Below, one piece after another: positions 1-9,215 of a DNA stretch of 64,000 nt. This DNA is from Paraburkholderia sp. Ac-20340. Lineage in GTDB: Bacteria > Pseudomonadota > Gammaproteobacteria > Burkholderiales > Burkholderiaceae. Under the pieces are notes generated by a model. That model worked only from the letters and a program-made list of their open reading frames with translations. It did no database searches and was not told the origin of the DNA. The position numbers and the translations under genes are program-made. The first letter of the stretch is position 1. Every line of letters begins with the position of its first letter. The stretch covers positions 372,001 to 436,000 of the forward strand of contig NZ_JAAGPR010000001.1 of the NCBI RefSeq assembly GCF_017104965.1. Direction: 5' to 3'.

Positions 1-1006
1 CAAGACCCAGTCCCGAGCCCTGACGTTCGGCGCGCGTGGCGGTGCTGAACGCGCCGAACAGCAGCGGCATCACATCGGCGGGAATCGCGCCCAGGTTGGC
101 CACGGTCACCAGCACTTCGCCGGGCGACTCGCCGTTTGCGCGCACGCGCACGGGCGCGTGTGCCTCGCCATGCGTGAGCGCGTTGTTGACGAGGTTGGCC
201 ACCGCCTGCGCCACGAGATCCGAATCCCACTGGCCGGCCAGATCGCCGTGTGCTTCGAACACGAGACGGCTATCGGCGAGCGTGGCCGTGTTCGCCGCGA
301 ACTCTTCGATCACCGCCTGGCAAAGCGTGTCGAGCTGCACGTGCGAGCGCCGCAGCGGCAGGCGTCCGCCTTGCAGGCGCGCGAGATTGAGCAACTGCTC
401 GACCATGCGCGTCATGCGCCGCCCGCAATGTTCGATGCGCCGTCCAACGGCCGTGGTCTTTTCGTCGGTCGAGGCGCGCATCAGATATTCCGCCGAACTC
501 ATCACGGCCGACAGCGGCGTGCGCAGATCGTGGCTGAGCACCGCCATCAGCATTTCGTTGGCTTCGAGCATTTGCCGCGTGGCGGCGAGCTGTTCGGCGA
601 GCTGGCGCTTTTGCAGTTCGAGCTGCACGAAAATGCCCACCTTCGATTGCACGATGCGCGGCTCGATGGGCTTGTAGAGAAAGTCCACCGCGCCGGCTTC
701 GTAGCCCTGGAAGGTGCGGATCGCGTCCTGCGAGGTGGCCGTGAGGAAGATGATCGGCACATGCGAGGTGCGCGGGCTGCCGCGGATCAGCGAGGCCAGT
801 TCGAAGCCGCTCATGCCCGGCATGTTGACGTCGAGAATGGCGACGGCGACGTCGTGTTCGAGCAGCAGTTCGAGCGCCTCGACCCCCGAGCGGGCCACGA
901 GCAGCCGCACTTCGGGCCGCGCGAGCAGGGCCGCGAGCGCGGTGAGGTTGTGCTCGATGTCGTCGACGATCAGCACATTGACGATGGGCATATTGATGCT
1001 GTTCAT
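1..1006 (-). CDS. Response regulator - histidine kinase hybrid (3' end beyond window)
   Basis: Last visible gene of a four-gene minus-strand signalling operon; it runs off the left edge, so about 335 codons are seen and the C-terminus is missing. The order is receiver first, kinase second. The receiver domain (about residues 8-125) has the acidic pair at 15-16 (LIVDDIEH), phospho-acceptor Asp59 in AILDVNMPG and the conserved Lys in YKPIEP. A short coiled linker leads to a HisKA domain with His159 in LSHDLRTPL, followed by the start of an ATPase domain ending in a GSGLGL G-box at the edge. No membrane segment is visible, so it should be cytosolic and take phosphate or signal from partners. The start is ATG at 1006, 16 bp after the CheB-like gene; an internal ATG at 991 (MPIVNVL) is an alternative. 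This architecture is common at the end of such operons and may be the output of the upstream hybrid kinase. Confidence 0.9.
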   Translation of the reverse strand, partial: MNSINMPIVNVLIVDDIEHNLTALAALLARPEVRLLVARSGVEALELLLEHDVAVAILDVNMPGMSGFELASLIRGSPRTSHVPIIFLTATSQDAIRTFQGYEAGAVDFLYKPIEPRIVQSKVGIFVQLELQKRQLAEQLAATRQMLEANEMLMAVLSHDLRTPLSAVMSSAEYLMRASTDEKTTAVGRRIEHCGRRMTRMVEQLLNLARLQGGRLPLRRSHVQLDTLCQAVIEEFAANTATLADSRLVFEAHGDLAGQWDSDLVAQAVANLVNNALTHGEAHAPVRVRANGESPGEVLVTVANLGAIPADVMPLLFGAFSTATRAERQGSGLGL

Positions 1007-1022
1007 TAAGGTCAATCCAGGA

Positions 1023-1652
1023 TCAAGCCAGATTCAGCCCCGGCCACGCGGCAAGCCGCGCGCCGAGAGTGGCAGGGGTCATCGTTTCATCGGCGGCGCC
1101 CAGCGCGATGGCCGCTTCGGGCATCTGCGGCGCGCTGGCGGTGGCGGGCGTCTGCACCCAGGCCGTGCCGCCCGCCGCGCGGATCGCAGCGAGCCCGCGC
1201 GCGCCGTCGTCGTTGGCGCCCGACAGCAGCACGCCCAGCAGGCGCGAGCCGTAAGCGTCGGCGGCGGATTCCATCAGCACGTCGATCGACGGGCGCGAAT
1301 AACGCACCGGGCCGCCGATCGACAGCGCGATGCAGGCCTGCGCGTCCACCAGCATGTGGTAGTCGGGCGGCGCGATATAGACGCGACCGGCGACGATCGG
1401 CTCGCCCGCGTCCGGTTCGCTGACCGGCAGCGCGCAGCGGTCCGATAAGGCGCGCACGAGAAAGCTCGGCGTGGCGGGCGGCAGATGCAGCACGATCAGC
1501 ACGGCCGCGCCGAAACGTGCGGGCAGCATCGGCAGGATCTGGCCGAGCACCTCCACGCCGCCCGCCGACGCGCCAATCACGACGGCGTCGAACGGGCCAG
1601 CGGCCGGTGTTGTCCCGTGTGCTGGCGGACAGGCGGTTGGTTGAGCGGACAT
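1023..1652 (-). CDS. CheB-type protein-glutamate methylesterase, catalytic domain only
   Basis: 209 residues covering only the CheB methylesterase domain; the N-terminal receiver of classical chemotaxis CheB is absent. The Ser-His-Asp triad is visible: Ser29 in GASAGG, His56 in VLHLPP and Asp149 in LSGANDDGARG (the family motif is usually TGMGxDGAxG, so the Gly-Met-Gly part is altered). Known CheB enzymes hydrolyse glutamyl methyl esters on chemoreceptors or deamidate glutamines. Here the gene sits 19 bp after a CheR methyltransferase and between two histidine kinases, so the methylated substrate is probably one of these sensors or an unlinked receptor; that is an inference. Without a receiver domain, activity is not expected to be switched by direct phosphorylation. 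Confidence 0.9.
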   Translation of the reverse strand: MSAQPTACPPAHGTTPAAGPFDAVVIGASAGGVEVLGQILPMLPARFGAAVLIVLHLPPATPSFLVRALSDRCALPVSEPDAGEPIVAGRVYIAPPDYHMLVDAQACIALSIGGPVRYSRPSIDVLMESAADAYGSRLLGVLLSGANDDGARGLAAIRAAGGTAWVQTPATASAPQMPEAAIALGAADETMTPATLGARLAAWPGLNLA

Positions 1653-1671
1653 GATGGTCTGGCTATGCGGT

Positions 1672-2532
1672 TCAGCGCTTCTGGTAAATGCGTTCGGCGG
1701 CGCGGAACTCGTCGAAGGCTTCGTGGCGTTGCGAAAAACGCAGATTCTCCTTGCTGCCGAGTCCCAGAAAGCCGCGCCGCACCAGCGCGCGTTCGAACAG
1801 GCCGATCGCGCGGTCCTGCAGCGGGCGGTCGAAATAGATCAGCACGTTGCGGCACGACACCAGATGCGCTTCGAGAAAGACTTCGTCGGTGGCGAGGCTG
1901 TGATCGGCGAACACCACGCGTTCCTTGAGCGTGCTCGACAACCGCGCGCCGTTATAGGCCGCGTGATAGTAATCGGACAGCGTGCGCCGCCCGCCGGCCG
2001 CGAGGTAGTTCTGGCTGAAGCCCGCGAAGCGGTCGACCGGATAGATCGCCGATTCCGCGCGCTCCAGCGCCTGCGGGCTGATATCGGTGGCGTAGAAGAT
2101 CGTGCGTTCGGCGAGGCCTTCCTCTTCGAACAGGATCTTCAACGACCACAACTCTTCGCCCGAACTGCAGCCCGCCACCCAGACCTTGAGCGAGGGATAG
2201 GTCTGCAGCACCGGCAACACGTGCTGGCGCAGCGCGAGGAAGTATTCCGGGTCGCGGAACATGTCGCTCACCTGGATCGTCATGTAGCCGAACAGGCGCG
2301 AAAAATCGTCGGGGTTGCGCAGCACGCGGTCCTGCAACTGGCTCAGCGACGCCACGCCGAAATCGCGCCGCGCTTCTTCGAGGCGGCGGCGCAGCGAAGG
2401 CAGCGAATAGTGCCGGAAATCGTGCTGATAGCGCAGGTAGATCGCTTCCAGCAGCAGGCGCAATTCGATGTCGAAGACGCTGGGCGCCGGTTTCGCGGCG
2501 CCCTCGGGCGTAGGGAGATTCGGTTCGGTCAT
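1672..2532 (-). CDS. CheR-type protein-glutamate O-methyltransferase
   Basis: 286-residue S-adenosylmethionine-dependent methyltransferase of the CheR family. The N-terminal all-helical CheR_N region covers about residues 20-85, followed by a Rossmann-type domain with the SAM motif AGCSSGEE at 120-127, a second motif YATDIS and the CheR signature VSCRNVLIYF near the C-terminal third. There is no C-terminal TPR or pentapeptide-binding extension, so the length matches the minimal CheR. It is 16 bp downstream of the hybrid kinase and 19 bp upstream of the CheB-like gene, so all four genes are probably one transcript. CheR normally methylates glutamates on chemoreceptors; no MCP, CheA or CheW gene is linked here, so its substrate is open. 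Confidence 0.93.
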   Translation of the reverse strand: MTEPNLPTPEGAAKPAPSVFDIELRLLLEAIYLRYQHDFRHYSLPSLRRRLEEARRDFGVASLSQLQDRVLRNPDDFSRLFGYMTIQVSDMFRDPEYFLALRQHVLPVLQTYPSLKVWVAGCSSGEELWSLKILFEEEGLAERTIFYATDISPQALERAESAIYPVDRFAGFSQNYLAAGGRRTLSDYYHAAYNGARLSSTLKERVVFADHSLATDEVFLEAHLVSCRNVLIYFDRPLQDRAIGLFERALVRRGFLGLGSKENLRFSQRHEAFDEFRAAERIYQKR

Positions 2533-2548
2533 GGGGTTCGGTGACGCA

Positions 2549-5500
2549 TTACTTGCGCAGCCAGACGCGGCACAGCGAGACCAGCTTGTCCACGTCGATG
2601 GGTTTGGAAACGTAGTCGTCGGCGCCCGCTTCGAGGCAGCGCTGGCGGTCGTCGGCCATCGCCTTGGCGGTCAGCGCGATCACCGGCAGACGCGCGACGT
2701 GCGCGAAACGCGGGTCGCCGCGCAGCGCGCGCATGGCGGCAAGGCCGTCCATCTCCGGCATCATCACGTCCATCAGCACGAGATCGACGCGCTCCTGGCC
2801 GCCCAGCATGTCCAGCGCTTCGCGGCCGTTGCGCGCGATCAGCAGCTTCGCACCCAGCGGTTCGATCACGTGCGAGAGCGCGAAGATGTTGCGCACGTCG
2901 TCTTCGGCCAGCAGGATGGTCTTGCCTTCGAAGGTGTCGTCGCGCTGGCGCACCGCGCGCAGCATGCGCTGCTGCTCCGGCGCGAGTTGCGATTCCACGC
3001 TATGCAGGAACAACGTGACTTCGTCGAGCAGACGTTCGGGCGAGCGCGCGCCCTTGATGATGATCGATTTCGAGTAGCGGCGCAGGCGTTGTTCGTCGTC
3101 GTCGGAGAGCATGCGGCCGGTGTAGACGATCACCGGCAGCGGCGCCACGCCCGCTTCGCCCGCGAGCGTTTCGAGCAGGTCGTAGCCGGTGCCGTCGGGC
3201 AGCGTGAGGTCGGTGACGATGCAATCGAAGGTGCCTTGCGCGATTTGCGCGTGAGCGTCCGCGAGCGTGCCCACGGCGACGATTTCCACGCCATCGCCCA
3301 CCAGCAGCGCGCGGATGCTTTCGCGCATCGCGTAGTCGTCCTCGATCACCAGCACGCGTTTGACGCGCTGTTCGAGCCGCGATTCGAGGCGGCGGATCGC
3401 CGCTTCCAGCGTGCTGCGCGCCGTGGGCTTGAGCGTGTAGCCGATCGCGCCCAGATGCAGCGCCTTGTCGGCGTGATCGGTGGCGGAGACGATATGCACG
3501 GGAATATGGCGCGTGAGCGGATCGCTCTTGAGCCATTCGAGCACCGATAGACCCGAACGGTCGGGCAGGCCCACGTCGAGCAGCACGGCCACGGGCGCTT
3601 CGTCCTTGACCATGGCGAAGCCGGTGGCGGCGTCGGCGGCGTGCAGGAAGTCGAATTTGAGTTCGTGCACGAGGTCGCGCAGGATTTCGGCGAAGGACAG
3701 ATCGTCTTCGATCACGAGAATCGCGCGGTTGCCGTGGCTGCGCTGCGCGCGGTCGTCGTCGATGGAAGCGGCATGCACGGCGAGCGCGCTGGCGGCCACG
3801 ATGGCCTGACCGGCGCGCGCATCGGCGTTGAGCGTGAGGGTGTCGGCGGAATCGGCGGCTGTGGCGGGCGTATTCTGCGCACGGCTCTTCACGGCAGCCA
3901 CGTTCGCGAGACTGGCGATGGTCGCGGCGCTTTCTTCCTGCGCGAGCTTTGCCGCCGCCGTGCTGTCGAGCGGCAGCCAGAGCGTGAACACGCTGCCCAC
4001 GCCCGGCTCGCTCGCGACACCGATGCGCCCGCCCAGCAGGCGCGACAGTTCACGCGAAATCGACAGTCCCAGACCGCTGCCGCCATATTGACGGCTGGTC
4101 GAGCCATCGGCCTGCTGGAACGCTTCGAAGATCATGTCCAGCTTGTCTTCGGCGATGCCGATGCCGGTGTCGCGCACGTCGAAGCGCAGGACGTTGGCAT
4201 CGACCGGCGAAACCGTCAGCGACACTTCGCCTTGCGCCGTGAATTTCAGCGCGTTCGACATCAGGTTGCGCAGGATCTGCTGCACGCGCTGGCCGTCGGT
4301 GGTGAGCGCGTCCGGCACGCCGGGCAGGCGGTCGATGGTGAGCGCCACGTGTTTCTCGCGCGCGAGCGGCGCGAAGATTTCGTGCAGCGAGGCCGTCATT
4401 TCGTCGAGCTTGACGGTTTCGAGCGTGAGTTGAACCTGGCCCGCTTCGACTTTCGACAGATCGAGAATGTCGTTGATGAGCGCGAGCAAATCGGTGTTCG
4501 ACGCGTGAATCGTGGACGCGTAGCGCACCTGTTCTTCGCTGAGATTGCCGGTGCGATTCTGCTGCAACAGCTTCGCGAGAATCAGCGAGCTATTGAGCGG
4601 CGTGCGCAACTCGTGCGACATGTTGGCGAGGAATTCCGACTTGTAGCGGCTCGATTGCGCGAGGCGTTCGGCGTTGCGCGTGAGTTCGCCCTGGGCGCGT
4701 TCGAGTTCGTTCTTCTGCGTTTCGAGGCGGCGTGCGTATTCTTCGAGTTGCACGTTGGTCTGTTCGAGTTCGACCTGTTGCGCTTCCAGACGCGTCTGCG
4801 AATCCATCAGCGCGCGGCCGCGTTCTTCGAGGCCTTCGTTGGCCACGCGCAGTTCTTCCTGCTGCACCTGCAATTCGTGATTCAGTTGCTGTGCGTCGCC
4901 GTAGGCGAGTTGCAGGCGCTCGCGCGAATTCGCGGCTTCCACCAGATCGCCCATCGTGCCGGCCACGCGCGTGAGGAATTCGGTGTCGCGCGGCAGCAGC
5001 GCGCGCATGAAGGCGAGTTCCACCACGCCGTTGATCTGGCCGCTGGCGTCGATCGGCGAAATCAGCAGCGAGGCGGGCGTGGCCGAGCCCAAACCTGATT
5101 CCACCTTCAGATAGCCGGCCGGCGCTTCGCGCAACTCGATCACGCGGCGCGAAGCGGCGGCCTGGCCCACCAGCGTCTGGCCGTTTTGCAACATCGGCAC
5201 GTTGTAGCCGCTTTCCTCGCCGAAGCCGAAGGTCGCCACGCGGCGCAGCGAGGCATCGTGCGAATCGCGCACGTAGAGCGTGGCGACGCTCGCGCTCAGA
5301 TAACCGGCCAGACAGTCGAGCATCGCGCCGCCCACTTCCGCGAGCGCTTCCTTGCCCATGCCGCTTTCGGCCAGCAGACGCTGGCCCGAGCGCAGCCATA
5401 CCTGTTCCGCGAGCGCTTCGGCCTGTTCGGCCTGGCTGCGCAGCGCGCCGTCGTAGGTGTTGGAGAGCGCGGTCATTTCGCGGCGGCCGAGCCACGCGAG

Positions 5501-6103
5501 CAGGCCGTTCACCAGCACCGTGAGCGCGAGAAAGACGGCCACGGTGATGATAGTCAGGCCGCGCGCCGCCGTCGTGCGCTCCTGGCGCAGGCGTTGTTCT
5601 TCGGCGAGAAAGTCGGCGAAATCGCGGCGGATCGCATCGGCATTGGCCTGGCCGTTGTCGTTCTGCACCACGGCGAGCACGCTGTCGTGCGAGCGCCGCA
5701 GCCGCACGGCTTCGCTGGCGGTTTTGTCCCATTGCTGCGCGAGCGCGAGGATGCGCTTGAGACGTTCGATCTGCGGCGGGTTATCGGCGACCAGGTTCGA
5801 AAGACTGCCCACCTGCGCTTCGAAACGCGGACGGCCCACCTCGAACGGCGCGAGCACGCGCTCGTCGCCGTCGAGCAGGAAGCCGCGCAGGCTCGATTCG
5901 CGGTCGGCCTGCACGCGCAGCAGTTCGTAGGCTTCGCCGATCACGCGCTCGGAGTGTTCGGCCCAGTTCATCGTCGAGACGAGATAGGCGATCAGCGCGA
6001 CAAAAGCCACGGCGGTCGCCACGCCCGCAAGCAGCGGCAGCGCGACGTTTCTTTGAATGATGCGTTTGAAGCGCAGCGGGTCGATCGCATTCAGGGCAGG
6101 CAT
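2549..6103 (-). CDS. Membrane hybrid sensor histidine kinase with CHASE3, GAF and three receiver domains
   Basis: 1184 residues, first gene of the operon. Order seen: transmembrane helix at about 20-44, an extracytoplasmic CHASE3-like four-helix region (about 45-185, with the typical RGFLLDGDE segment), a second transmembrane helix (about 186-208), a GAF domain (about 240-390), a long Glu/Gln-rich coiled coil (about 395-485), a HisKA domain with His497 in NMSHELRTPL, an HATPase domain with a GGSGLGLSIS G-box, then three receiver domains. Phospho-acceptor aspartates are Asp843 (LLDVGLPD), Asp965 (VTDLTLPDG) and Asp1112 (LMDVMMPEMDG); all three keep the core residues. This is a membrane sensor able to run an internal phosphorelay. 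No HPt domain is seen, so an external HPt or direct transfer must be used. Downstream genes encode CheR, CheB and a receiver-kinase protein, an arrangement known in other proteobacteria as a non-chemotaxis methylation-linked sensory cluster. Confidence 0.93.
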   Translation of the reverse strand: MPALNAIDPLRFKRIIQRNVALPLLAGVATAVAFVALIAYLVSTMNWAEHSERVIGEAYELLRVQADRESSLRGFLLDGDERVLAPFEVGRPRFEAQVGSLSNLVADNPPQIERLKRILALAQQWDKTASEAVRLRRSHDSVLAVVQNDNGQANADAIRRDFADFLAEEQRLRQERTTAARGLTIITVAVFLALTVLVNGLLAWLGRREMTALSNTYDGALRSQAEQAEALAEQVWLRSGQRLLAESGMGKEALAEVGGAMLDCLAGYLSASVATLYVRDSHDASLRRVATFGFGEESGYNVPMLQNGQTLVGQAAASRRVIELREAPAGYLKVESGLGSATPASLLISPIDASGQINGVVELAFMRALLPRDTEFLTRVAGTMGDLVEAANSRERLQLAYGDAQQLNHELQVQQEELRVANEGLEERGRALMDSQTRLEAQQVELEQTNVQLEEYARRLETQKNELERAQGELTRNAERLAQSSRYKSEFLANMSHELRTPLNSSLILAKLLQQNRTGNLSEEQVRYASTIHASNTDLLALINDILDLSKVEAGQVQLTLETVKLDEMTASLHEIFAPLAREKHVALTIDRLPGVPDALTTDGQRVQQILRNLMSNALKFTAQGEVSLTVSPVDANVLRFDVRDTGIGIAEDKLDMIFEAFQQADGSTSRQYGGSGLGLSISRELSRLLGGRIGVASEPGVGSVFTLWLPLDSTAAAKLAQEESAATIASLANVAAVKSRAQNTPATAADSADTLTLNADARAGQAIVAASALAVHAASIDDDRAQRSHGNRAILVIEDDLSFAEILRDLVHELKFDFLHAADAATGFAMVKDEAPVAVLLDVGLPDRSGLSVLEWLKSDPLTRHIPVHIVSATDHADKALHLGAIGYTLKPTARSTLEAAIRRLESRLEQRVKRVLVIEDDYAMRESIRALLVGDGVEIVAVGTLADAHAQIAQGTFDCIVTDLTLPDGTGYDLLETLAGEAGVAPLPVIVYTGRMLSDDDEQRLRRYSKSIIIKGARSPERLLDEVTLFLHSVESQLAPEQQRMLRAVRQRDDTFEGKTILLAEDDVRNIFALSHVIEPLGAKLLIARNGREALDMLGGQERVDLVLMDVMMPEMDGLAAMRALRGDPRFAHVARLPVIALTAKAMADDRQRCLEAGADDYVSKPIDVDKLVSLCRVWLRK

Positions 6104-6327
6104 TTTTTTCCGATTCTTTCCGATGGTTCGTAGGCCGATATAGCCAGGGCGGGAATATCGACCGGTTTTTCACGCCATATCAACCACATGGCGCGCCCTC
6201 TATGGGGCAAAAGCAGGGCAAAAAGGGTGAAATCGATGCAGATGCAATCATACAAAAAGGAGGCGGATTGCGCGCACGCGACTTGCGGGGCAAAGAGGCC
6301 TGACCCACCGATCAGCGAGCCGTCGTC

Positions 6328-8310
6328 ATGCTTCGTGAACGCGCAGGTGTTTCGTCGCGAGTTTCGCCACGAGTTTCGTCCGCATTGCAGGCAAAAAGCG
6401 CGGGCGACGATAAAGCCGCTGCCTCCGATACCGCGAAGCCGGGCCGCAGTGCGCTGGCGATCGGCGCATTGGGCGTGGTGTTCGGCGATATCGGCACGAG
6501 CCCGATCTACGCGCTGCGCGAAGCCGTGCTCACGGCGCACTCGCGCGCCGAACCCGTGGTCATGGGCGTGCTCTCGATGATTCTCTGGGCCGTGGCGGTG
6601 GTGGTCGTGCTCAAGTACGCGTGTTTCGTCATGCGCGCCGATAACGAGGGCGAAGGCGGCATCGTCGCGCTGACTGCGCTGGTGCGCGCCGGCTCCGCGC
6701 GCGCGGGACGCCGCGCGCCGCGCGTCTTGCTGCTGGCGGGCCTCGCAGGCGCCGCAATGTTCTACGGCGATTCGATGATTACGCCCGCGATTTCCGTTTT
6801 GTCCGCTGTGGAAGGGCTGCACGAAATCGACCCGCGTTTCGGCGCGGCGGTGCTGCCAGTTTCGCTGGCGATTCTGGTCGCGCTGTTTATGTTTCAGCGG
6901 CGCGGCAGCGATGTGGTGGGGCGCACGTTCGGGCCGGTCATGGCGCTCTGGTTCCTGAGCCTCGCTGCCGTGGGCATCTATCGTATTGCGCTGTATCCGC
7001 GCGTGCTGGAGGCGGCTTCGCCGCTTTGGGCGCTCGATCTGGCGGTATCGCATCCGGGCATGGCCTTCACCGTGCTGGCCGCCGTGATCCTCGCGTTGAC
7101 GGGCGCCGAAGCGCTTTACGCCGATATCGGCCACTTCGGCAAGCGCGCCATTCGTCTGGCGTTTTTCGCGGTCGTGCTGCCCGCCATCGTGCTGGGCTAT
7201 TTCGGCCAGGCCGCGACGATCCTCTCCGATCCACAGGGCGCGGATCAGCCGTTCTTCCGCTCGGTGCCGCATTGGGCGCTGGTGCCTGCCGTGGGCATCG
7301 CCATGCTGGCGACCGTGATCGCCTCGCAGGCCGTGATTTCCGGGGCTTTTTCGATGACGAGCCAGGCCATCGAGCTTGGCTTTCTGCCGCGCATGCGCAC
7401 GGTCGAGACCTCGCGTGTGCGGCGTGGTCAGGTTTATGTGCCTGCCGTGAACTTCACGCTGCTGGTGGCCGTGCTGTTTCTCGTGCTGTTCTTCCGCAGC
7501 TCGGCGCGGCTGACTTCCGCGTATGGGCTGGCGGTGGCGCTCACGATGCTCACCACGTCGCTGCAGATGCTGGCCGTGTGCCGCACGGTCTGGGGCTGGC
7601 CGCGTATTGTCACGGCGCTGGTGTGCGTGCCGTTGCTGCTGATCGACGGCCTGCTGCTGGCGGCGAACGTGCCCAAGATTCCGACCGGCGGCTGGTTCCC
7701 GGTATTGATCGGCATCTTGCTGTGTCTGACGATGACGACATGGAACCGTGGCCGCGAACTCGCCGCGCGTCATGCCGCCAAGGGCGAATCGCTCGACGGC
7801 TTCCTGCGCGAGGCGTGTCGCGGCGATATCGCGCGCGTGCCCGGCACGGCGGTTTATCCGGGCAATGTGCCGGGTCGCGTGCCGGCCGCGCTCGCGAGCA
7901 ATGTGCGCCATAACCACGTGCTGCACGCGACGACCATCGTGTTCGCGAATGTCTCCGAATCCGCACCGCAAGCCGACGATAAAACGCGTATCGAAGTGCG
8001 CGAGCTGGGCGGCGGCTGTTACGAGGTGATCGCGCATCACGGCTTTGTCGAGCGGCCCAATCTGCCGAATCTGCTGGCGATGCTGGGCGATCGTCGGGCT
8101 AATCGTCTGGACAATTGGCGTTTCGATCCCGCGCACACGACGTTCTATCTGCCGCGCGATGAAGTGCTGCACGGGCACGCGGTACACGGCATGAGCGCGT
8201 GGCGCGCGCGGCTGTTTGCGTTCATGTCGCTGCATGCTTCGTCGAGTGCGGAGTATTACGGCTTGCAGGCCGAACATGTGGTCGAACTGGGCGTGCAGGT
8301 GGCTTTGTGA
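6328..8310 (+). CDS. kup: Kup-family low-affinity potassium uptake protein
   Basis: 660-residue inner-membrane K+ (probably K+/H+ symport) transporter of the KUP/HAK/KT family. The N-terminal family signature GVVFGDIGTSPIYALRE lies at about residues 49-65, with about twelve hydrophobic segments through to residue ~450 and a soluble C-terminal domain (about 460-660) typical of the family. The motif YGDSMITPAISVLSAVEGL is also present. The N-terminus carries a charged, Ala-rich stretch of about 40 residues before the signature, somewhat longer than in E. coli Kup; ATG at 6328 is the only ATG upstream of the signature, but its SD is weak, so the true start could lie further in. Transcribed divergently from the hybrid kinase across a 224-bp gap that holds an inverted repeat (6173-6193). 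Confidence 0.95.
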   Translation: MLRERAGVSSRVSPRVSSALQAKSAGDDKAAASDTAKPGRSALAIGALGVVFGDIGTSPIYALREAVLTAHSRAEPVVMGVLSMILWAVAVVVVLKYACFVMRADNEGEGGIVALTALVRAGSARAGRRAPRVLLLAGLAGAAMFYGDSMITPAISVLSAVEGLHEIDPRFGAAVLPVSLAILVALFMFQRRGSDVVGRTFGPVMALWFLSLAAVGIYRIALYPRVLEAASPLWALDLAVSHPGMAFTVLAAVILALTGAEALYADIGHFGKRAIRLAFFAVVLPAIVLGYFGQAATILSDPQGADQPFFRSVPHWALVPAVGIAMLATVIASQAVISGAFSMTSQAIELGFLPRMRTVETSRVRRGQVYVPAVNFTLLVAVLFLVLFFRSSARLTSAYGLAVALTMLTTSLQMLAVCRTVWGWPRIVTALVCVPLLLIDGLLLAANVPKIPTGGWFPVLIGILLCLTMTTWNRGRELAARHAAKGESLDGFLREACRGDIARVPGTAVYPGNVPGRVPAALASNVRHNHVLHATTIVFANVSESAPQADDKTRIEVRELGGGCYEVIAHHGFVERPNLPNLLAMLGDRRANRLDNWRFDPAHTTFYLPRDEVLHGHAVHGMSAWRARLFAFMSLHASSSAEYYGLQAEHVVELGVQVAL

Positions 8311-8370
8311 GTGCGGCAAGGCACGCGCCATGCGCGCAAGCCGCGCACGGCGGCACGCAAGGAGACGACC

Positions 8371-9192
8371 ATGAAGCCCGATAAGCGCAAGAAGATCCCA
8401 CCCCGGCACGACGCGCAGGCGCGCTTCGCCAGTTACGCGAAGCCGCTCGTGGAAGAAGCGTTGCAACGCGGCGCGCATCTGGAGCGTGGCGCGGAAAATC
8501 TGCACAAGCTGCGGGTGGCCTTGCGGCGGTTGCGCACCTTGCTCTGGATCTGGCAGCCGCTGCTTGCGCGCGAGATGGCGGCGCTCGAACGCGGCTACCT
8601 CAAGCGCGTGGGCGCAGCGGCGGGCGCGGCGCGGGACTGGGATATCGTGGCAGAGCGCCTGGCTAATCTCGACGTCGACCGCGCGCGTTTGAACGCGGCG
8701 CGTAGCAGCGCATTCGAAAGCGCTTGCGAGACACTGAGCGCCGCCGATCTGCATCACGCACTGCGCGAGATGCTGCACAAGGTCAATCACGCGCTCAACA
8801 CGGCGCGGCGGCGCACGTCGATCGAGCTTCTTGCCAGCGAGCGCGTGCGTGACGCCCGCCGCGGCCTGAAAAAGCGTGTGCGCCGCGCCAGCAAGGCTGA
8901 AAAAGGCGATTACGCCGCGTGGCACGACGTCCGCAAGGCGGCCAAGAAACTCCGTTATACGCTGGAGTTTCTCGCGCCGATGCTGTCGCGTCGCGATACA
9001 AAACGATTGAAGCCGCTGAAGCGTTTGCAGAAACGATTCGGAAACCTGAATGATGCGGTCACCGTCGAGCGGCTGGTGCAAGACCATCGGGAGATTTTCA
9101 AGGACGATGCGAGCGCCGATCAATCGCTCGGCGTTTTGAAGCGTGAACGCAAGCGGTGTCAACGGCGCGCGGCCAGATTGATCGATGCTTGA
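8371..9192 (+). CDS. CHAD-domain protein
   Basis: 273-residue soluble, very basic helical protein of the CHAD family (conserved histidine alpha-helical domain). It shows the typical His-containing helices LHKLRVALRRLRT near the N-terminus and WHDVRKAAKKLRYTLEFL in the second half, with many Arg/Lys residues on the same faces. CHAD domains bind inorganic polyphosphate; no CYTH (triphosphatase) domain is attached here. The start is ATG 8371 with SD aaggag 5-6 bases upstream; an in-frame GTG at 8311 is less likely. It follows kup by 60 bp on the same strand, so cotranscription is plausible and would link K+ uptake to a polyphosphate-associated protein. Its 3' end nearly touches the convergent NodT gene (23-bp gap). 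Confidence 0.85.
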   Translation: MKPDKRKKIPPRHDAQARFASYAKPLVEEALQRGAHLERGAENLHKLRVALRRLRTLLWIWQPLLAREMAALERGYLKRVGAAAGAARDWDIVAERLANLDVDRARLNAARSSAFESACETLSAADLHHALREMLHKVNHALNTARRRTSIELLASERVRDARRGLKKRVRRASKAEKGDYAAWHDVRKAAKKLRYTLEFLAPMLSRRDTKRLKPLKRLQKRFGNLNDAVTVERLVQDHREIFKDDASADQSLGVLKRERKRCQRRAARLIDA

Positions 9193-9215
9193 TGGCGTGC
9201 GCATGCTGCGGCGCT

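Noticed and set aside
3641..5098. Long plus-strand frame opposite the hybrid kinase
   Set aside because: Antisense shadow with Arg/Glu/Phe-rich low-complexity sequence and no SD; the kinase frame is clear.
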